DNA of 7,330 nucleotides from Bacillota bacterium (GTDB lineage Bacteria > Bacillota_E > RBS10-35 > JAJYVN01), in NCBI GenBank assembly GCA_021846605.1, contig JAJZWQ010000151.1, positions 1-7,330 of the forward strand, given 5' to 3'. The notes under the pieces are model-generated. The model searched no databases. It was not told the origin of the DNA and was given only the letters and a program-made list of their open reading frames with translations. Shown one piece after another: positions 1 through 5,323 of the stretch (position 1 is the stretch's first letter; each line of letters starts with the position of its first letter). Position numbers and translations under genes: made by a program.

Positions 1-1853
1 TGCTCGCGGAAGAAGGTCGGCGGCAGCGCCAACAGGCGGTCCCAGACCGCGGCCTGCAGGGCTGCCCCCACCCGCCCCTGGGCGCGCAGCAGGGAGATGC
101 GTTGCGGCAGGGAGAGGCAGGTTGTGGCCAGCGCCGCGGCCAGAAGCGCGCCGGCCAGGGCGGCCAGTTGCGGTCGCTCCCCTCCCGGGATGACCGCCCC
201 CACCAGCACCCCGGTGAGCACCGGGACCGCGGTGCCGAGCAGCGCCACCGCCAGCCCGCCCAGCAGGAAGGTGGGCAGGTCGGGCCGGAGGAGGGGCCAA
301 ACGAAGGTGAGGAGGTCCGCCGGGCGCAGCGGCCGCTCCGGCAGGGGCCGGTACGGCGTCCAAGCGACCGGGTCGAGCGTGGCGGCGACGGCAGCCGTTA
401 CGGCCGCGGACCTGCCCGTGACGGGGTCTTCCATCCGGTATCCGTCCCGCCGCGGCAGCAGGGCGACGGGCTGCCCACCCTCTTGCCGATGTGCGAGCAG
501 GGGGCCATGGTCGTGGCGCCACCACCCGGCGCGCAGCGTCACGGGGCGAGCCCGCAGCCGGTGGGCCGCCGCAAGGGCGGGGATGTCGGTCCCCGACCTA
601 CCGACGGGCGGCGCGGTCAACCCCATGTGCCGCACCACCGCGGCGAAGGCGGCACCCAGGGCCTCTGCGGGCGGGGCACCCGGCGTCGCGGCCGTTGGCG
701 CCAGCAGCGCCCCCAGGCGCAGCGTGCCGCCGTGCAAGGCGGCATCGGCCGACCCCTGCCGCTCGGCCGCCCGCCGCCGTCGATCCTCTGCGGCGGCCCC
801 GCGGTCGGTGCCCAGCGCGGTTAGCAGGGCGCGTTGGGCCTGGGCGAGGTCGTCCCATGCTCGGCTGCCGGCCAGCCATTCGGCAAGGGGTATCGCATCC
901 AAGTGCGCGTCGGGTGCGCAGCGCAGCCAAGCGGCGGCGGGAACGGGGAGCCCCTCCGTGGTGAGCGAGAGCTCAGGCCGGCCCAGGAGGTGCGCCTGAC
1001 CGGCAGTGGTCCGGACCCAGAACGGATCCGTTCCAGGCCGGCGGGCGACCGTCCCCGCGGGGGTGGACGGTCCGGATTCGAGCTCAAGCGCCCCGCGTGG
1101 CGCCGGACCGGCGCGCACGGCGGCGACCAGGCCCGCCAGCCAGCCGCCCAGGGCCGCGGCGGCCAGCGGGGTGAGGTGGCCGCGAGCCAACTCTCGCCAA
1201 CGGGCCTGAGCGAGGCGCTGCAAGCGGGCCTCGCGTGCCGCCACGGCCAACAGGCCGGTGTCCCCGGATGCGGAGTCCACGCCCGGCAGCAGCCCCCCCG
1301 CCGCCACCGTGCACAGATGGGTACGGGCACCAGCGGCGACCCCGTCGCGCAGTGGGACGGCAAAGACGTGGACCTGGCCGTCCGTCACCAGCCACACGGC
1401 GCCCGCTTCCTGCAGGGGGAGGGGACGGTCCCCCGTGAGCACAACGCCCTCGCCCTCCGCCTCGAAGGCGTCGCGCAGGGAGCGGTAGGCCGCCTCAAGA
1501 ACGTGGTCCGGCAGGCGCCGGGGCGCGCGCCGCCCGAGGCGGGCGAGCCACCGGGCGCCGTCGGGGTCTCCGCCCGGTTCGGCAAGTCCCCTGCTCGCCA
1601 GTCCGTGCAGGAGCGCCTCGGCCGCCGCCGCCGATTCGAGGCCGCACTCCGCGCAGACATCCGCGGCGGTGGCCCCGCCCCGCCGCATCAGAGCCAGCAG
1701 GGCCGCCCGTTCCAGCGGGGGGAGCAGCAGCATGGCCGCCGCTCCGGAGCCAGTCTCCTCCGGAATGGGTGGCGATGGTGCGCCGGTACTTGGGGACAAG
1801 TCGGCCACGCCGCAACCCCCCTTGTGGGTCCTCGCCGGGCCCCGGGCGCTCAT
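1..1853 (-). CDS. NHLM-type ABC transporter, permease/ATP-binding protein with N-terminal winged-helix-like region (3' end off window)
   Basis: The second ABC half of an NHLP peptide exporter. The reverse complement stays open for 617 codons from ATG 1853 to the left edge, so the C-terminal ATPase is not visible. Regions in order: residues 1-40, Pro/Gly/Ser-rich and probably disordered; about 45-105, a winged-helix-like pattern (LERAALLALMRRGG, then a helix-turn-helix-like stretch, then ASRGLAEPGG as a wing); about 136-212, a cyclic-nucleotide-binding or cupin-like strand region (VWLVTDGQVHVFAV) typical of this family; about 375-505, a peptidase-like region without a catalytic Cys (WWRHDHGPLLAH, GYRMEDPVTG); about 526-582, the first two membrane helices of the exporter fold; and RLLALPPTFFRE at the edge. 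The start overlaps the preceding stop as ATGA, which suggests translational coupling. GTG 1808 (after a GGGGGG run) and ATG 1733 (after GGAG, 8 nt away) are alternative starts. The family call rests on remembered NHLM ABC protein patterns. Confidence 0.9.
   Translation of the reverse strand, partial: MSARGPARTHKGGCGVADLSPSTGAPSPPIPEETGSGAAAMLLLPPLERAALLALMRRGGATAADVCAECGLESAAAAEALLHGLASRGLAEPGGDPDGARWLARLGRRAPRRLPDHVLEAAYRSLRDAFEAEGEGVVLTGDRPLPLQEAGAVWLVTDGQVHVFAVPLRDGVAAGARTHLCTVAAGGLLPGVDSASGDTGLLAVAAREARLQRLAQARWRELARGHLTPLAAAALGGWLAGLVAAVRAGPAPRGALELESGPSTPAGTVARRPGTDPFWVRTTAGQAHLLGRPELSLTTEGLPVPAAAWLRCAPDAHLDAIPLAEWLAGSRAWDDLAQAQRALLTALGTDRGAAAEDRRRRAAERQGSADAALHGGTLRLGALLAPTAATPGAPPAEALGAAFAAVVRHMGLTAPPVGRSGTDIPALAAAHRLRARPVTLRAGWWRHDHGPLLAHRQEGGQPVALLPRRDGYRMEDPVTGRSAAVTAAVAATLDPVAWTPYRPLPERPLRPADLLTFVWPLLRPDLPTFLLGGLAVALLGTAVPVLTGVLVGAVIPGGERPQLAALAGALLAAALATTCLSLPQRISLLRAQGRVGAALQAAVWDRLLALPPTFFRE
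1850..1853 (-). other. ATGA stop/start overlap between the two ABC genes
   Basis: The ATG of the second transporter (1853-1851) shares bases with the TGA of the first (1852-1850). This arrangement usually means coupled translation and would fit two subunits made in matched amounts. No separate strong ribosome site precedes this ATG. Confidence 0.75.
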
Positions 1854-4033
1854 TCGACGCTGATCAACTCGGCGTAGCGGCCCCCTGCGGCGACGAGCGT
1901 CGCATGGGTGCCGCGTTCAACGACCCGCCCCCGCTGCAGCACCAGGATCTCGTCGCAGTCGCGCACCGTGCTGAGGCGGTGGGCGATGATCAGGCAGGAA
2001 CAGCCCCGCCGCCGCAGGGCGGCGTCCACCCGTTGCTCCGTGCCCGGGTCGAGGGCACTGGTCGCCTCGTCCAGCACCAGCAACGCGGGATTGGTGGCCA
2101 GCGCCCTCGCGATCTCCAGGCGCTGGCGCTGGCCGCCGCTCCAGTTGAGGCCGCCCTCGGCGATGCACGCCGCATAGCCCCCCGGCCGCCCGGCGACCTC
2201 CGCGTGCACGGCCGCGTCTTGTGCGGCCGCCACCAAGTCCTGGTCTGGGACGGTCTCGTCCCAGAGCGTGAGGTTCTCCCGTACGTCGCCCGCAAAGAGG
2301 AAGATCTCTTGGTCGACCACGGCGACCGCCCGCTCGCGGATGGCGCGGGGCACCTCGCGCAGCGGCAGCCCGTCGAGCAGGATGGCCCCGCTCCACGGTT
2401 CATACAGCCCGGCCACCAGACGCGCGACCGTGGACTTGCCGCTACCCGTCGCCCCAACCAGGGCCTTGCGTTCCCCCGGCCGCAGGACGAGGGAAAAGTC
2501 CTGCAGCAGGGGCGGATCCAGCCGGCTGTAGCCGAAGGTGACCCCGCGCAGCTCCAGGTGGCCCGTCAGCTCTCCCGGTGGCGGCCCCGCCCCGTCAGCC
2601 GTGAGGGCCTCCTCACCGTCCGCCGCCGCTCCCTCCGCCGCGAGGTCGGGGGGGGTGCCGAGCACGTCGTCGAGACGCTGCAGGTCCGCCTGGGCCTGTT
2701 GCAGGCGCCCGCCGAAGCCGACCAGCCCCTGCACGGGGCGCAGGAAGGACAGCAGCAGCCCTTGGAAGGCCACCAGCGCACCGAGGCTCATCTGGCCCTC
2801 CATGACCCGCAGCCCGCCCAGAGAGAGCACGGCGGCCGTGCCGAGCGCGCCCGAGAGCACGGGTGCCGCCTCCAGCGCGCCCCCCAGCCACCCATACTGC
2901 TGCCGTACGGCCAGCAGGTTTGCTTGGTGCCCGGTGAGGCGGACGAACAGGTCGTCCTCGCGCGCCGACGACTTGAGCGTCTCGATCGACTGCAGGCCGG
3001 CGGTGACCACGCCCAGGAGGCGGCTCTGCTCCTGGAGGAGGCGCTGCGCCAGGTCGGTGCGTTGGCGCGTCAACACCAACAGGGCACCCAGGTCGAGGGC
3101 GCCCGCGGCGGCGGCCACCGCCGTCAGCAGGCCGTCGTAACGCAGCATCAGGCCGAGGAAGAGGACGGCGAGCAGGGCGTTGAGCGAGCCGGCCGCCAGT
3201 TCACCCGAGAGCAGGGAAGCCAGGCGGTCCACCAGCGCCACCCGTGCCGCGACGTCGGCGGGGTAGCGCTGGGCGAAAAAGGGCAGGGGCAGGCGTAGCA
3301 CGTGCCAAAAGAGCCGGGCGGCGGAGCCGACGGCGAGCCGGGTGCGCAGGCGGAGCAGGCAGAGGGCTTGCAGCCAGGCCAGCGGGACCTGGACCAGGGC
3401 GGCGAGGCCCAGCCCAGCCAGCAGGGGCAGGATCAAGTGGTGCCGCTGCCCCACCAGGACGTCGTTGACGAAGACCTGGGTCAGGGCGGGTACGACGAGG
3501 CCGGGGATGACGAGCAACACGCCCGCGAGGACGGCGAAGGCGAGGGCCGGCCCGGTGCCGGGCAGGTGGGCGGCCAGCGCCGGCAGCAGGCGCTGGCGCG
3601 CACCGCCGGGGCGGAACCCGGGACCGGGCTCGAAGGTGAGCACGATACCCGTGAAGGATCCGTCGAATTCCTCCAGGCTGACACGGCGGTGACCCAGGGC
3701 GGGGTCGTTGAGAAAGGCGCAACCGGAGCCGAAGCCTTCGAGGACGACGAAGTGGTTCAGGTTCCAAAAGAGGATGGCTGGCAGGGGCAGATCCCGCAAC
3801 CCCTCCGGTTCGCGGCGGTAGGCGTGGGGCAACAGTCCGTAGGCCCGGGCCGCCGCCACGATGCGGTTGGCCTTGCTGCCGTCGCGCGAGACGCCGCAGG
3901 CCGCCCGCAACTCCTCCAGCGGGACCTGACGGCCATGGTATGCCAGAACCGTGCCGAGTGCCGCTGCGCCGCACTCCACGGCTTCCAGTTGCAGCACCAG
4001 CGGGGTGCGCACCCGCCTCCGGTGTCCGGCCAC
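1850..4033 (-). CDS. NHLM-type peptidase-containing ABC exporter (C39 peptidase, permease, ATPase)
   Basis: A bifunctional transporter in the inner membrane. It removes the leader after a double glycine and exports the peptide using ATP. With the GTG start at 4033 it has 727 residues. The N-terminal C39 domain (about 5-135) keeps the oxyanion Gln15 and catalytic Cys21 (QLEAVECGAAAL), His94 (WNLNHFVVLEGF) and Asp110 (FLNDPALG). About six hydrophobic segments follow (about 163-185, 200-224, 273-293, 301-320, 381-406, 415-441). The ATPase has Walker A GATGSGKST (527-535), signature WSGGQ in place of LSGGQ (631-635), Walker B LLVLDE (Asp655, Glu656) and H-loop His685. The frame is open further up to 4180, but that would add an Arg-rich, non-family N-terminus overlapping the previous gene. 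GTG 4033 has GGGAGG 6 nt upstream and begins just before the conserved RRRVRTPLVLQ. Its stop overlaps the next start. Confidence 0.95.
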   Translation of the reverse strand: MAGHRRRVRTPLVLQLEAVECGAAALGTVLAYHGRQVPLEELRAACGVSRDGSKANRIVAAARAYGLLPHAYRREPEGLRDLPLPAILFWNLNHFVVLEGFGSGCAFLNDPALGHRRVSLEEFDGSFTGIVLTFEPGPGFRPGGARQRLLPALAAHLPGTGPALAFAVLAGVLLVIPGLVVPALTQVFVNDVLVGQRHHLILPLLAGLGLAALVQVPLAWLQALCLLRLRTRLAVGSAARLFWHVLRLPLPFFAQRYPADVAARVALVDRLASLLSGELAAGSLNALLAVLFLGLMLRYDGLLTAVAAAAGALDLGALLVLTRQRTDLAQRLLQEQSRLLGVVTAGLQSIETLKSSAREDDLFVRLTGHQANLLAVRQQYGWLGGALEAAPVLSGALGTAAVLSLGGLRVMEGQMSLGALVAFQGLLLSFLRPVQGLVGFGGRLQQAQADLQRLDDVLGTPPDLAAEGAAADGEEALTADGAGPPPGELTGHLELRGVTFGYSRLDPPLLQDFSLVLRPGERKALVGATGSGKSTVARLVAGLYEPWSGAILLDGLPLREVPRAIRERAVAVVDQEIFLFAGDVRENLTLWDETVPDQDLVAAAQDAAVHAEVAGRPGGYAACIAEGGLNWSGGQRQRLEIARALATNPALLVLDEATSALDPGTEQRVDAALRRRGCSCLIIAHRLSTVRDCDEILVLQRGRVVERGTHATLVAAGGRYAELISVE

Positions 4034-4039
4034 GGTCTG

Positions 4040-4048
4040 CCTCCCCCC
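4040..4048 (-). promoter_or_regulatory. Ribosome binding site deciding the start of the peptidase-containing ABC gene
   Basis: GGGGGGAGG on the minus strand, in the short gap after the HlyD-like gene, lies 6 nt before GTG 4033. Together with family alignment at the N-terminus it supports the GTG start over the longer open frame. Confidence 0.75.
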
Positions 4049-4065
4049 GGGTCTGTGGCGCGGTA

Positions 4066-4875
4066 TCAGGGGCGCGGGAACACCCACTCCACAGGATGGA
4101 GCGCGGCGACGACCACCGCCGCGCGGACAGGCGTCCCGGCGCCGACGGCGGCAGCGGACCCGTGGTCGGCCGTTGACCACTGAAGCCCGCGGGGCGCCGC
4201 CCGGTCCGTCCCCAGGGCGACATCCATCCGCACCACGTCCCCGGCAGCCGCCAAGCGCGTGGCCAAGCCGGCGTCGCCGAGGGTCGCGGCGATTTCCGCC
4301 TCGCTGGCGGGGTAGGGGGCCACGTCCGCCACGCGCCCCTGGATGTAGCCGGTCGTGGTCGGCCCTGCGCCCTCGGGCCAGACTTGGACCGGCAGGCCCA
4401 GCCGCACAGTGGCGGCCTGCGCCAACGGGAGGTAGCAGAGCGCCGTCAGGGCCCGGCCAGCCGGCTCAATGGTAGCCAGCGTCTGGCCCGCGTCCACGAC
4501 CGCGCCGTCCTGGACGAGCACCTGCGCCGTCCGTCCCCCAACGGGCGCGGCCACCGACGCGGAACGACCCGCCGCCGTGCGGAGAACCGCCACCGGGTCG
4601 CCCGGTGCGAGCGCCTGTCCGGGCGCGGTCTGCACCGCCGTGACGACACCGCCGCGGGGGGACGCGACCAGTGCCAGACCGCCTTTTGGGAGCAGCAGGC
4701 CGCTTGCCACCACCTTGACCGGTACCTGCCCGAGCAGGCTCCAGAGGACTGCGACCGTGACGACTGCGCCGATTCCGACCAGGGCCAACCACGAGAGCGG
4801 GTCGGTCACCGCCAGCAGCAGGTCGAGTTGCTCCGGGGATTGGGCGCGACGCAGCGCGGCCGGTCGGAAGAGCAT
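4066..4875 (-). CDS. NHLM-type secretion protein, short HlyD-like membrane fusion protein
   Basis: The adaptor subunit of the peptide exporter, anchored in the inner membrane with most of its length outside the cytoplasm. From ATG 4875 it has 269 residues. A short cytoplasmic N-terminus (FRPAALRRAQSPEQLD), typical of NHLM secretion proteins, is followed by one membrane helix at about 28-48. Two lipoyl/biotinyl-like hairpin halves come next, at about 66-98 (ASPRGGVVTAVQTAPGQALAPGDPVAVL in pattern: PRGG, PGQ, PGDPV) and about 105-137 (APVGG, DGAVVDAGQTLATIEP). Strand-rich beta-barrel sequence follows, ending in HPVEWVFPRP. Only a handful of residues separate the two halves, so the long coiled-coil hairpin of classical HlyD proteins is absent. 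The frame is open to 4974, but that overlaps the precursor gene. AAGGAGG lies 10 nt before ATG 4875, whereas ATG 4884 directly abuts the purine run. The gap to the precursor is 46 nt and to the peptidase transporter 32 nt. Confidence 0.9.
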   Translation of the reverse strand: MLFRPAALRRAQSPEQLDLLLAVTDPLSWLALVGIGAVVTVAVLWSLLGQVPVKVVASGLLLPKGGLALVASPRGGVVTAVQTAPGQALAPGDPVAVLRTAAGRSASVAAPVGGRTAQVLVQDGAVVDAGQTLATIEPAGRALTALCYLPLAQAATVRLGLPVQVWPEGAGPTTTGYIQGRVADVAPYPASEAEIAATLGDAGLATRLAAAGDVVRMDVALGTDRAAPRGLQWSTADHGSAAAVGAGTPVRAAVVVAALHPVEWVFPRP

Positions 4876-4884
4876 CGCGGCCAT

Positions 4885-4892
4885 CCCTCCTT
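4885..4892 (-). promoter_or_regulatory. Ribosome binding site of the HlyD-like gene
   Basis: AAGGAGGG on the minus strand lies 9 nt before ATG 4875 but touches ATG 4884 with no spacer. This favours the later start. Confidence 0.7.
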
Positions 4893-4921
4893 CCGCACCG
4901 GCGGCACTGGGGCAGACCGGA

Positions 4922-5260
4922 CTACCAGCCGCCGTCGGGGCCGTCGGTCCCCGCCGCGCCGGCCAGGCTACCAAAGAAGCCGCCCGCGGCGGACTCCAGG
5001 TCCCGGGGGTCGAGCTCCTCCGCCGGAGGGCGCGGCAGTACCAGGTAGGTGCACTCCGGCGTGTCCTCCAGGATGCGGATCTCGGCTCCGTCTGGGATGG
5101 GGATGCCGCATTCCCGCAACACGCCCATGGGCTCGGCCAGGAGACGCCGCTTGAACGCCGGGTCCCGCCATGCCCTCGCCACCACGAAGGCGAAGCGCTG
5201 CGTCTGCTGAGCCGGTCCCATCTCGCGCGCCACCCCGCCAGCCCCCTCTCCCGCCATCAT
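4922..5260 (-). CDS. NHLP (nitrile hydratase-like leader) RiPP precursor peptide
   Basis: The putative substrate of the cassette: a precursor peptide with a long leader related to the nitrile hydratase alpha subunit (proteusin/NHLP type). From ATG 5260 it has 112 residues. Leader marks, all visible: FVVARAWRDPAFKRRLLAEP (about 25-44, the nitrile-hydratase-like helix), GIPIPDGAEIRILEDTP (52-68), YLVLPRPP (72-79) and LDPRDLESAAGG (83-94), which ends in the double glycine expected for the C39 peptidase encoded two genes downstream. An 18-residue core follows, then TAG. The core has no Cys, one Ser and one Thr. Cys51 and Cys70 lie in the leader. The start is uncertain: TTG 5263 and ATG 5260/5257 are in tandem with no good ribosome site, GTG 5233 follows GGAGAGG by 11 nt, and ATG 5221 best matches the usual family N-terminus. 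All choices keep the leader motifs and core. No modification enzyme is in the window. Confidence 0.9.
   Translation of the reverse strand: MMAGEGAGGVAREMGPAQQTQRFAFVVARAWRDPAFKRRLLAEPMGVLRECGIPIPDGAEIRILEDTPECTYLVLPRPPAEELDPRDLESAAGGFFGSLAGAAGTDGPDGGW
4925..4978 (-). other. Predicted core peptide after Gly-Gly cleavage
   Basis: Cleavage after Gly93-Gly94 (counting from ATG 5260) would release FFGSLAGAAGTDGPDGGW. The core is small, Gly/Ala-rich and acidic, with an aromatic pair at its start, two Asp-Gly steps and a terminal Trp. The cleavage site is inferred from the AAGG motif and from the catalytic C39 domain in the same operon. A second Gly-Gly just before the terminal Trp is an unlikely site because it would leave one residue. 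Confidence 0.7.
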
Positions 5261-5300
5261 CAACCCGGTGTCGATTCCATTGCGGTGCAGCGTAGCCGTC

Positions 5301-5316
5301 GGCCGGAGAGGCGGCC
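5301..5316 (-). repeat. Short inverted repeat between regulator and precursor genes
   Basis: A 5-bp perfect stem (GGCCG/CGGCC) with a 6-nt loop in the 63-nt gap. No T-run follows, so a factor-independent terminator is not supported. It could be an operator or could arise by chance in such GC-rich DNA. No convincing -35/-10 promoter pair was seen in the same gap. Confidence 0.25.
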
Positions 5317-5323
5317 AGATGGA

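Noticed and set aside
97..1877. Overlapping plus-strand frames (97-999, 834-1877) and broken minus-strand frames at the left end
   Set aside because: The correct minus-strand frame is uninterrupted from 1853 to position 1 and matches an NHLM transporter. The others are shadows made visible because the real frame has no stop in the window.
1769..3298. Long plus-strand open frame (509 codons) opposite the peptidase-containing ABC gene
   Set aside because: It is antisense to the ATPase and membrane domains, and its Gln/Arg-rich translation has no domain. It is a shadow of the minus-strand gene.
4034..4180. Longer N-terminus for the peptidase-containing ABC protein starting at 4180
   Set aside because: It would overlap the HlyD-like gene by 115 nt and add Arg-rich sequence. 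GTG 4033 has a good ribosome site and fits the family N-terminus.
3201..4223. Minus-strand 340-codon frame overlapping the peptidase and HlyD-like genes
   Set aside because: It is out of frame with both motif-bearing genes and has a low-complexity Arg/Pro/Gly translation.
4876..4974. Longer N-terminus for the HlyD-like protein starting at 4974
   Set aside because: It overlaps the precursor's core coding sequence, and the added residues have no family likeness. A strong ribosome site serves ATG 4875.
5301..5316. Rho-independent terminator between regulator and precursor
   Set aside because: The stem is only 5 bp and no T-tract follows. It is kept only as a low-confidence inverted repeat.
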